Shown here: piece by piece, positions 52,525 through 62,038 of the stretch
Layout of the letters: each line of letters starts with the position of its first letter
How positions within the stretch are numbered: position 1 is the first letter of the stretch
The notes under the pieces: model-generated
The model's database searches: none
What the model saw: only the letters and a program-made list of their open reading frames with translations
Told to the model about the DNA's origin: nothing
Made by a program: the position numbers and the translations under genes
NCBI GenBank assembly: GCA_949751835.1
Contig: CATKHK010000043.1
Span: forward strand, 248,001 to 312,000
From: Blepharisma japonicum
Lineage: Eukaryota > Ciliophora > Heterotrichea > Heterotrichida > Blepharismidae
Length of the DNA stretch: 64,000 nt
Direction: 5' to 3'

Positions 52525-53412
52525 ATGGGTAAGCTACAAACCTTTCTCGAAGAATTTAAAGCAGCTTTTTACAGTGATGACGTAGAGAGCCAACTTCGAG
52601 TTCACGAAAAGCTCGAAAATCACTACCATCATAATCCCAATCTCCGGAAAATCTCCCAGAAGTGTGCTGAGTATCAAAAGTTCCTTGAAGAAATAGATTG
52701 CTATGACATGTGTCTTGAATTGCTATTAAATAACGACTGAGATCTTGAGTATGAAGGCAACGATATTCTTGTTGAAAGCAGGGGATCAGGCGCAGATTTT
52801 GTGTCGCGTGCAAGTCTTCTGATTAATGCTTCAATCTTGCCCACACTTTCAGTTATTACCGAGACTGATTTATTAAGCACATGGTAATTTAGATGTAGGG
52901 TTCAAGTACTGAATGGCGTCGAAATTATTGCTGAGCCTACAAATTCAAGAAAGCTTGGCTTTTACAATTTTTGGTTCCCTTGGCCTCTCTCTGATAGGCA
53001 GTGCGTTTTGGAATTCAGCGCATATCCTGTAAGGTCTGAGCAAGGGGTTTTGATTATGATGAAGACTCCAGAAACTTCAAAATATTTAGGTGCTGAGATA
53101 CCGGCAGCTGCAGAAGGTTTGGTTAGAATGAATATTCCGATTGGCGGAGTATTCGTTCAATATATTTCACCTATATTAACTAAAGTTGTTATTGTGGTTC
53201 AGGCAAATGGCAATATTGTATTATTTATTTAGAGTTCTGTTCCTGACTGACTATTCAACTTTGGAACAAAGAGAATTATGTATTACCTAATGGACGCTTT
53301 GAGGAACCAAGTTCTGAATTTCCAAGGAAGTATATATGAAAGAAGGGTTGCTGAGAGAGAGGAATACTATCGATTTATTTGTCAGTATATACAGCATAAC
53401 ATTGGAGACTAA
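52525..53412 (+). CDS. START-like lipid-binding domain protein
   Basis: 285 aa, three exons with 15-nt introns at 52884-52898 (gtaatttagatgtag) and 53218-53232 (gtattatttatttag); TGA Trp codons in NNDWDLE and VPDWLFN. Residues ~120-275 have START/Bet v1-fold features: LYNFWFPWPLSDRQCVLEF-like strand block (here FYNFWFPWPLSDR), AEGLVRMNIPIGGVFVQYIS, then SSVPDWLFNFGTKRIMYYL as the C-terminal helix that closes the lipid pocket. The N-terminal 90 residues are helical. This form of large START-like protein is common in alveolates; lipid and role are unknown. Confidence 0.8.
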
Positions 53413-53546
53413 AAAATAATAATCAATTTTAAAGTAGATGTGATTTAAAAGTATTTTTTATGATAAATAAAAACTGGTTTGTATTCTTTGCTTCTTTAAG
53501 ATGGATCAAATTTGATAATTAAATCAAAGTAAATTTTATCATAAAT

Positions 53547-53936
53547 ATGGTTAAAAATATACCTGGTAAGCCTAAATCCGGAAAGCCATGGAAGATCAAC
53601 TCTAAAAAATCGACAAAATTGGATGAAGAGCATAAAGCAGCCTTACCAAAGGTCACATTTGAAGAAAGAATGAAGAAAAAGCAGGAATTAGAAGAAGTTA
53701 AAAAATTAGAAAAGTCATTGATGGAAGAAAGAGCAAATAAACTTAAACAAGCCAGAGAAAAATCTGAAAAGAAAAAGAAAAACAAAGAGATAAACCAATT
53801 TAAGAGCTCGTCATTCCAAGTCATCAAAAATACAAAGAAAATGAAGACGATGAGCAAAAAATTGAGATCACAAATTGCCAAGATGCCACCAGGAATGTTT
53901 TATAAGGTCATTCATGGTAAAAATATCAATAATTAA
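53547..53936 (+). CDS. CGR1: CGR1/CCDC86-like ribosome biogenesis protein
   Basis: 129 aa, small basic nucleolar protein. Seen: SGKPWK near the N-terminus, a long Lys/Glu helix (KVTFEERMKKKQELEEVKKLEK), and the family's C-terminal block SSFQVIKNTKKMKTMSKKLRSQIAK, matching EIVQVIKNxxKLKRMKKKQLR. CGR1 is needed for 60S subunit pre-rRNA processing in yeast. Convergent with the K+ channel gene, 46 bp between stops. Confidence 0.9.
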   Translation: MVKNIPGKPKSGKPWKINSKKSTKLDEEHKAALPKVTFEERMKKKQELEEVKKLEKSLMEERANKLKQAREKSEKKKKNKEINQFKSSSFQVIKNTKKMKTMSKKLRSQIAKMPPGMFYKVIHGKNINN

Positions 53937-53982
53937 CAAATTTTATGATATAAAATAGCAGTTATAAAATTCTATTATCTCA

Positions 53983-56415
53983 TTAAAGATCTCTTGGCTC
54001 TTCTGACTCTCCAAACTCAGAATCACTATTTGGGCTTGGTGAGGATTTAAAGAAATTCCCTTCTAGCGGCTCTATATTTGGGAGATATATTTCTGTATTT
54101 ACAGATGACTCTGCCTTTTGCTCTTCTTTCACGTCTTCAGAAATATCAGGGTTTATAGCTTGAGGCTGAATCATAAATGCTTCAGAATCTGGCTCAGCTC
54201 TTTCTTCAATCATGCTATAAGACCTTTCCAGTACCAGCTTCCCAGATTTATTTTTTTCTGCTTGTTGCTGCTCCCCTCCATAAGTAGACAATCTATCAAG
54301 CAAGGACATTCTAAATTTCTTTTTTCTTGCTGGCTTTGTTTCGTATCCAGGAGATACGTCTTCTTCTACTTTATCACTGTCTTCACTATCCAGATAAATC
54401 ATCGAAAACTTTGGTTCTGCTTTTCTTACAGGGAACTCGCTTGCTGGCATTTCTAATTGAGAATTTGTGGCACTAACAATTGAGCTAGAATAAGATTGGC
54501 CTTGCCCATATTTTTCAATAAATCCTTCTATTTTTGGATATATGTAAGGATCATTAGAGAACAGCTTAGCAATTGGCTTGGATATGCCACGAACATTACG
54601 GGAATTGTAGTTTCTGTTAATAAGCCTCATTTTTGGAACACGATGGTAATTTGGCTCAAAGCTGTCTTCAGCTTTCAATCGTTTTGTTTCTGGCGCACTT
54701 CTTTTTTCAAGCCACTTTTTCTTAGTTTCTTCTTTATCTAAGTTCAGCAATATTTTTTTGCATTTTATTGCTACATGCCCTAGTTCTTTGCATATATAGC
54801 ATTTTACCAGTAGTGTCGAAAAATCGTTGTCTTCACATTTTTTGGACAACAGGTCTGTTTGCTCTTTTGCTTCAGGGAATTTTTCTAGCAGCTGGTTCAT
54901 ATTTGCTCTAGACAAGCTTAATAAATCAACAAAATCAAGGCACTTCGCCGATGCGCATCTTGGTTTTTCTGTGAAAAAAGCAATTTCTCCAAAATATTCT
55001 TTTGGTCCTAAGTCTTTATAAGTTGACTTTGTGGAGTGATGAAAAATGTCGATTTTCCCATTCTGAATAAAATACATTTTGGTGCTCATTTCGCCTTCTT
55101 CAATTACTGTATCTCCAGGGGCGTAAGTTTCACTTTCTAAAGCTCTTGTCAATTGAGAAATGAAGTGAGCTTCATATTGCTCAAAAATTGGGCACAGCTT
55201 TATCACAATTCCGTGAATGTGGGCGTAGATTTCATCACGTAAAGGTTCTGAAAGAAGCGTCAAAATTTGTTTTTCGTCGAGGTTGCTTTTCTTTTTATTT
55301 TCCCAGACATATTCAAGGTATCTTCTTACTCTGAATTGTAAGTCATGCGGCAAGTCTTTTTTCCTCATATATCGATTCACAGCGACAACTTGCTCTCTGT
55401 AAGCGTTTTCTACAGCGTTTTGTTTGCTTACAAGAGAACCAATGCTACCTACAGTGTATGCAAAGACACCGCAGGCTACAATCATTGCAAACATTGCGTA
55501 TATTTTCTCTGGGAGGGTTTTTGGAACAATATCTCCATACCCTACAGTTGTCATTGTGGTAAATGCCCAGTATAAAGAAGTTATATATTTGTCAAAAGGG
55601 CTTGAATTTTCTATTTTTGCAACAGTCACCCACGTCGTAGGATAATACAGCATATCTAAATCCCCTAAAAAGTACCACCAGCAAGCTGTCCAGTGAGCTA
55701 TGAAAAATACAATAGAGAGCAAGCGCAAAAACATAAAAATTGTAGCAATTGCATTGCTTGCTATGTAATCTTCAATTTTTATCAGCATTCTTTTAAGTTT
55801 TGCCATGCGGACAAGTCTAAGAATTCTTAAAAATCTGAAGACTTTTACAAGCCTTAAAAACTGGTTTGAATTGGATAAGCTGACTTGTCCGCTGTCTTGG
55901 CTGTCTCCGTCTTCAAATGGTCCAGTAATAAACCAAGTAAGTGGAATACTTGCTATTAAATCAAAAAGGAACCATGTTTTTAAATAATGCTTTATAATTT
56001 CTTTGCGGTTCATTTGCAAAGAGCCTTTTGCATAAAATCCTGTATTAAAGCACACAAAAATATCAGCCATAAAGCAAAGAGTGATAAAAAACTCCAAATA
56101 TTTTCACCAGCCTGCAATTGGGACATTAAAGCAAATTCTGTATGGAACTGTTATAGCGTAGTAGACTATGAAAAGCATAGTTGTGATATCCCATAATAAT
56201 TTTCATGAAGATTCGGGCTGAATGGGACTTAGAATTCATAACCTTGGCTTTCCATCTTTTGATACAGGAGCACTTGGCAAAAATGAATCCTTTTTTATTG
56301 TTCTTAAATGATGCAATGATTTATTTGCTGCATTTTTAGGATCTTCGATAGGACCTTGAGATAAATCTTTTTGTATATTTGTTCAACTAGATCTCTTGAG
56401 GCCTGGATTTTCCAT
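53983..56415 (-). CDS. Six-TM K+ channel with CNBD and a CCHC zinc knuckle
   Basis: 810 aa. The frame extends upstream through several TGA codons to ATG 56413-56415, restoring S1 (WDITTMLFIVYYAITVPYRICF). Seen: S4 with regularly spaced Arg (LRLVKVFRFLRILRLVRMAK, ~186-205), pore helix and K+ filter TTVGYGD (~289-295), C-linker, and a cyclic-nucleotide-binding domain ~409-526 with FGEIAFFTEKPRCASAK. This places it with the CNG/HCN/EAG superfamily, potassium selective. Residues 539-552 are a CCHC zinc knuckle, CYICKELGHVAIKC, normally a nucleic-acid or protein-binding motif and unusual in channels. The long C-terminus is acidic and Ser-rich. Presumed role: membrane potential control of ciliary beating. 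Confidence 0.93.
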
Positions 56416-56775
56416 TTATGAAATTATTAAAGTTGTACTCCTTATTTAAATAATTCAGCTGGAATGGTGCCTATTAAATCTGGAAAAAAACAAAGCTAAT
56501 TTCATTTTATAATGGCTTTGATGTCTCGATATTTGAGCGAGCTTAGAAAACTAATATCTTTTGCTTAAAAATTTTGTGGCTTATTTCAATAATTAAATTA
56601 AGAGTAATCCGCCTTTGATATTCGTATAATTATACCATATCTTATATAAAATAGTTAATTAGCAATTAAGCATTAATAATGCTAATTTACTCTTAATTAT
56701 AGCACTTATAAAACCTCTGAAGTTTAAGAAAACTAAATAAAGGAATGATATATATGTAAGTGTCTTTATAAATAA
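56416..56775. other. AT-rich intergenic, nothing recognised
   Basis: 360 bp upstream of the channel gene and downstream of the small PDCD4-motif gene. No frame or RNA gene seen. Confidence 0.5.
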
Positions 56776-56982
56776 TTAAGACTGCTTTTTTTCTTCATCT
56801 GGATCGTAATTTGGATCACCTCTATCAGCTATTTCAACTGGTTCACTTTCGTCCACTGTTCCCCAGCCTCCATGTCCACCTTTTTTAGGGTTTGGATCAA
56901 CACCTTGTGCAGAGTGTCGGTCATGTCTTGCATCTTTGTCCTTTTTACCTTCGACAGATCTCTTATGATCTTCTCTTTCCAT
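56776..56982 (-). CDS. PDCD4-motif microprotein, 68 aa
   Basis: Short, highly charged, probably disordered. The central stretch KKGGHGGWGTVDESEPVEI...DPNYDPDEE follows the conserved pre-MA3 segment of PDCD4 (KKGGAGGKGVWG, then EEVDVKDPNYD), but no MA3 domains follow. The KGG-x-G-x-WG core is also shared with Stm1/HABP4 ribosome-binding proteins. A ribosome- or RNA-associated role is inferred from these two families. Uses only TGG for its single Trp. Confidence 0.7.
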   Translation of the reverse strand: MEREDHKRSVEGKKDKDARHDRHSAQGVDPNPKKGGHGGWGTVDESEPVEIADRGDPNYDPDEEKKQS

Positions 56983-57055
56983 TTTTTATTAATAACATAA
57001 ACTGTCCACTTAATTCAAAAATTAATTAGTTGATGCACAAACTGTTTATGATGGC

Positions 57056-58885
57056 TTAATAGGAATCACAAAGGAGGTTGTATTCTTCTTTAAGCCTCTT
57101 TAATTCAGACTGGACACTAACACATTGTAAGAATATTGATTCACTATATATAATTGGTATTTTTGAATCTTCAAGAGTTTGAGAACTATGCTTCTTAAAT
57201 CCGCTCATATCTTTTTCGTAATTCTCTTCTAACTCTACCAACTTAAGATTTTTCCTCTTAACTTTATCTGGTTTCGTCCTAACTCGAGTTTTAGCTTTAA
57301 ATAGCAATTTACAAGACTGTTTTACCTTATTTTCTACCAGCAAAAAATCATCAAAGGAATTTTTTCGTATGGCTTCTGCAATAACAATTGGAGATTTCGA
57401 AATATTTAAGGAAGAATTTCTTGAGTGCCTTGAAATATGTGAATTGCTTCTACTTTGAGGCTGTATAGAAGTTCCTCTCTCTGGCATTCCTGTGTTGCTC
57501 TGTCTATCTTCAGTCTTCAATTCTTCTTTTTTAGGGTCAATTCAGCAATCAAGCTTAGATTCAACAGTATTTCAGTTTATTTTTTGCATATTTACTCTCT
57601 CAGATTTTCGTCTGAGAAAAGGCTTGGGTGGCTTTGCTAGTATAAGATTGCTGTGACTTGAAGGAGGTGGCGATAAAAATTTTACCTCGCCGATTGTAGG
57701 ATCTTTGGAAGATACTGGGTTAGCGCTTGACTCTTCAGCTGAGCTTTCATAATGACTTGTTTCTTCTGGGGGAAATAATATTGCGTTTTGAACTGCTGGT
57801 GTTCTTTGCGAGCGAATACTTTGTTTACTATTTAATGATAATTTTCCTCTCTGTAAAGGCTGCCTTGTTTTTGAATTTGTGACGCTTTTTTTCAAAAATG
57901 GCTTGGGTTCTGCTTTTTTGTGGAGTCCTCAAGATGGGCTTGCAAAAGCCAAAGCCACAGAGCTGATTAAATCTTGTTTTAATACAAGATTTTCTGTGGT
58001 ATTTTTAATCTGCTCTATGATCAATTTTATATCCGGGGTTTTAAAGATCCTTCTCAGCTTCCATCCTTTAATAATTCCTTTTAATTTTTCTTTTTTTAAT
58101 TTTTGTTTTATAATATTCACTTTATTTTGTTTATAGTTTTTCCATGCTTGCTGTATTATTCCTGCACAATGCTCCTTAAATTTATTCATTATTTCTTCTT
58201 TCATTTGAATATTTCTCTCAGAAAACTTTCTTATTGCTCTAGTAATCTTAAGTGCTGCAGTTGTTCTTTTTATTTTATCACATATTTTAATTATTTTTCT
58301 TTCCCTTTCTTCTCTAATCCAATTTTCCTTGAGAGTTTTATACTTTTTTCTGCCCCTTATCCCTCTAAATCATGCTTGAATTTTAACTGCAGATTTCTTT
58401 CTTTTTTCTATTTTTCTTTCCTTTTCAAGCGCAAGTTGTCTTAGCTGCTCAATTTCAGCTTTTTTATAGTTTTCTGTCTTTTTGGGTCGCTTTTCTATAC
58501 TATTTGTTGTGTCCTATATAAAAGTTACAGTTGAGATAGAGTCTTCATTTTTATGATCAATTTTTGCTATGAAGGCATCGAACGTTAATCCAACGCTATT
58601 TGTTGCCTGTTGGGGCTGGGCATTTTTGAATTCTCCTGTTAATTCTGAAAAGTCTTCTTCTGAGCTTATTGAGGATTCAAAATCGGAATCATTTCCAGAG
58701 GAACAGCCTGAGGATATAGGGGAATCTGCCAAAGGTCGAACTTGGGCTACCCGAGAATGCGAGGGATGATCTATTTCAGTTTTATATGAAACTTCTGCTA
58801 GCTTTTCTTTTGTGACAGGAGGAGGAGATGGCGATTTTTTGTGACTTGCCTTGCGAATAAGATTGAATACAGAACTAAATGACAT
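57056..58885 (-). CDS. IQ-motif coiled-coil protein, 604 aa
   Basis: The four apparent pieces join through TGA codons and one 15-nt intron (58513-58527, gtaacttttatatag). Residues 1-120 are acidic and Ser-rich. After the splice a Lys/Glu helix leads to an IQ motif AVKIQAWFRGIRGRKKY, whose Trp is a TGA codon, followed by a second IQ-like helix GIIQQAWKNYKQNK. The rest is basic and low complexity with a short C-terminal coiled coil (LQCVSVQSELKRLKEEYNLL). IQ motifs bind calmodulin or centrin, both abundant in ciliate cortex. Family otherwise unknown. Confidence 0.8.
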
Positions 58886-59187
58886 TTAATGTAATGAATA
58901 TAAAATTATGGAAATGATGCACTTATAAAGCTCCTGCATGAGATGATCAATTTATTGGTCTTTACAGTCTTATGCGAAAGAAATCAAAGGGATTAAAACA
59001 GGCTGCTTGTGCATGCTTGTGTCGGACTCTTTTACAATGCAAATTCATGTGATGCAGAACCAATTGTTCGCCCTTCTTTAAGATGCGCACAAGTAATTCA
59101 TGCTATATTGATGAAGAAGACCAACTTATTCACATAAGTTTTAGCCTTTCTCTTACAGCTTAAGCATATAGATTTTAGATAGTTATT
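58886..59187. other. Less AT-rich spacer between minus-strand genes
   Basis: 300 bp with base composition closer to coding DNA than other spacers. It holds a small plus-strand frame listed separately and no RNA gene that I can recognise. Confidence 0.4.
58938..59081 (+). CDS. possible small ORF, 47 aa
   Basis: ATG at 58938, TGA at 58944 read as Trp, stop TAA at 59079. The peptide has mixed composition (MRWSIYWSLQSYAKEIKGIK) with two Cys. It runs antisense to the transcription of both neighbours. No homologue recognised; listed only because the composition differs from other spacers. Confidence 0.2.
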
Positions 59188-60804
59188 TTACATCTTCTTT
59201 ACCTTACTTAAGCCAATTTTAAGCTTTTCAATGGTATCTTTGATGAATTCTCCGTCTTTTAGGTTCATGTAGTCTAAACTTTCGCCTCTCGGGTGCTTTG
59301 AGCCGATGTCAATTCCAAAACTTGTCGCTGATTTTCTTCCATATACAATGGTAGCTCGCTTATATGATTCTGAAGAGAATAAAGGAAGCCTCGTTTCGGA
59401 CTTCTTTGAATTAGGCCTGCTTGGAGGCTTGGAAGGCAGTGCTGAATGAGTTCTCACTCTTATGATGTTTCGCCTCACAATTGGAAGTGGGGGATTTTTT
59501 ATAGTTTGGCTTGCTTTTGGGTTGATATCGAAATTAAAGTCTTCTTTTAACTTAAAATCAATATTTTTGTTTGTGACTGGGCTGATTTCTGACATCAAAT
59601 CAAAAGTGGTCTCGGTTTTGTGTGTCGGTTTACTCCTTGGAGGTCGCTTTTTTTTGGATTCTGCATAAAAACTTGTGTAATGAAGGTAGCAGTCTTCGCA
59701 GACTTTTATTTCTTGGGCTCCCCAGGATGGGTCTTTTTTCATTTCTTCATATTTTGTGTTGGTTAATAATGGGTTGAGTCTTCTTAAAACATTAGGCACA
59801 AGGTTGCATTTATCTTCAGAGCTTTCGTTGAGTGCCAATGTAGCTTCATCGTTTGCTTGATCAGGTGGCTCATTGCCGATCTCAGAAAACTTGAGTACTA
59901 ATCTTAATGAAATGTTGTGCATATATTCACTCCTTACCAAGTGGTTACATCCTACACATAATTCTCTATTTTTCCTCATTTCACTAAACTTGCAAGAGCT
60001 TTTCACTTTTTTTTCAGTTGCCAAGCTGGAAACCATCAATATAAGTTCTTGAGGCATTTTTTCATTTTCCTTGTTAGATCGAGTCAAGTCAAATACCTTT
60101 AGCGAACTGCAAAACTGCAGCCACAGCAAATCATCTGGATCTTGTTTAAAAAACAAAGTCATCCTCGCCACTGTCACATTTCCTCCAGTCACTGCTTTAA
60201 TATGATCAACAATCCCCAGACAAATCCTTTGCACTTCTTCAACTAGCCAAGGTGCTGATAAGGAATCAATTTTGCTATTATGCTCTAACCCTTCATAGGT
60301 TACAAGTTTATCATAAAATTCCATCTTCGGATCATCCAATTTATGAACATTTGTTCTTTTTTCAAGTAAGCAAAACTGAGGACTTCATATAACTTTTATC
60401 AAAGAATTTTGCCCATTTTTGGGGTGGATTCACTTCTGCAAGATCCCGCTCAGAGGCTTGTCTCGATTATGGATGAAATCATTAAAAGATTCCGGCGTAA
60501 AAAATTCGACCGTTGCTATATTAGCTTTGTCTTTTTTGTTGTCGCTGAACCCCATAAATGAAGCAATTATCTGCTTGTTTTCGTCCATGAACTCCTGGAA
60601 AATAAATTTATGGGTCACTTTGGTTTTTGATTTTCTCAACAATTCGCCAGTTTCTGTACAAAAATACCAAAAAAACGGCTTGGCTCATCGATAAATAACA
60701 GTTTCAGGAAGGAGGATATTAGGACAGCAGAGTCCTGTGCTTTCGTTCTGCTTTCACAAGTGGAAAAGCAGCCATTCTGTGAATCCAGCTGCACCTGATC
60801 TCAT
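59188..60804 (-). CDS. conserved-looking protein with two Cys pairs, 538 aa
   Basis: One frame through several TGA codons from ATG 60802-60804, just below a stop. The N-terminal half is dense in aromatic and hydrophobic residues and looks like a folded domain (IYRWAKPFFWYFCTETGEL, FIFQEFMDENKQIIASF, RICLGIVDHIKAVTGGNVTVARMTLFFK). Two Cys pairs (ELCVGCNH and VCEDCYLH, ~70 residues apart) could bind one zinc. The C-terminal 150 residues are basic and Pro/Ser-rich. I do not recognise the family. Divergent from MOK kinase with only 26 bp between start codons. Confidence 0.75.
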
Positions 60805-60830
60805 TTAAATGGTCTATTATTTTAAATTCG

Positions 60831-62034
60831 ATGCATAGTAACCCCTAATTAGAGTACAGATTAATCTCCAAGAAAGGTGAAGGGACTTTCTCCGAAGTTT
60901 TAAAGGCTCAAAGCATAAAAACTGGCAAATATGTTGCCATAAAATGCATGAAAAACCATTTCACAAGTCTTGAGCAGGTAAATAACCTCCGAGAAATCCA
61001 AGCATTGAGAAGACTTTCACCGCATCCTCACATTGTAAAGCTTTTAGAAATTTTATAGTAACCTCTAGCGTAGTGATGAACCGACAGGAAGATTGGCTCT
61101 CGTTTTTGAGCTCTTAGATCTTAATTTGTATGAATGGATCAGAGGACGCCGCCATTATCTCCCAGAAAACAAAATAAAGCACTATATGTATCAGCTATTA
61201 AAGTCAATTGACCATATGCACAGAAATGGGATTTTTCATAGGGATATTAAGCCTGAAAATGTGCTATTAATTGAAGAAGTACTGAAATTGGCAGATTTTG
61301 GGTCCTGCAGAGGGATTTATAGCAAGCAGCCGTATACAGAGTATATCAGTACAAGGTGGTATAGGCCTCCTGAATGCTTGTTGACTGATGGATACTATAG
61401 CTACAAAATGGACATTTGGGGAATCGGCTGTGTCTTCTTTGAAGTGTCTGCTTTGTTTCCCCTATTTCCAGGGAACAACGAAATGGACCAAATAGACAAA
61501 ATCCATAAAATCCTGGGGATGCCACCACAAGAAATCTTAGCAGATTTTAGAAAAAAGGCGAGGGAAATCGATTTTAATTTTCCTACAAGAGAAGGGACCG
61601 GAATTGATAAGTTAATCCCTCACGTATCACCAGTCGCTAGAGATTTGATGTCAAAACTATTATCATACAGCGCAGACGAAAGAATATCTGCAAGACAAGC
61701 ATTAAAGCATCCTTATTTTAAAGATCTAAGAGATCAAGAGAGACCTCCTCAAATGGCGCCGTCTCCTCAAAGTTTAAGAACTCCTGATGCTGATAGTGCA
61801 GCTGGTGACGAAAGTAAGGGATCAGAAGGTATTTTGCAGCTGCCACCAATCAAAGCACAAGGTGCTGTGATTCCTAAAACCAAAAAAAACCCAGAGGTGA
61901 AACTGAAAAACAACACCTCAAATAAAAGCATTACAATCGAGAAAAGTCCTTATACAAGCAAAAAAATCACCCTGGAGCCGAGGAAGCTTTATGCGCCTGT
62001 ATACAAAAAGAGCTTTTATAAAAGTACTTATTAA
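60831..62034 (+). CDS. MOK: MOK/RCK-family ciliary protein kinase
   Basis: 390 aa, two introns: 60838-60852 (15 nt, gtaacccctaattag) and 61058-61073 (16 nt, gtaacctctagcgtag). The first exon is only seven bases (ATG CAT A). Spliced, it starts MHKYRLISKKGEGTFSEVL, the MOK start. Seen: VAIKCMK, HRDIKPENVLL, ADFGSCR, and the TEY activation motif in KQPYTEYISTRWYRPPECLL, then TDGYYSYKMDIWGIGCVF. The C-terminal 90 residues are Pro/Lys-rich. MOK and its relatives MAK and ICK regulate cilium length and intraflagellar transport. Convergent with the anoctamin gene, 4 bp between stops. Confidence 0.97.
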
Positions 62035-62038
62035 TAAA

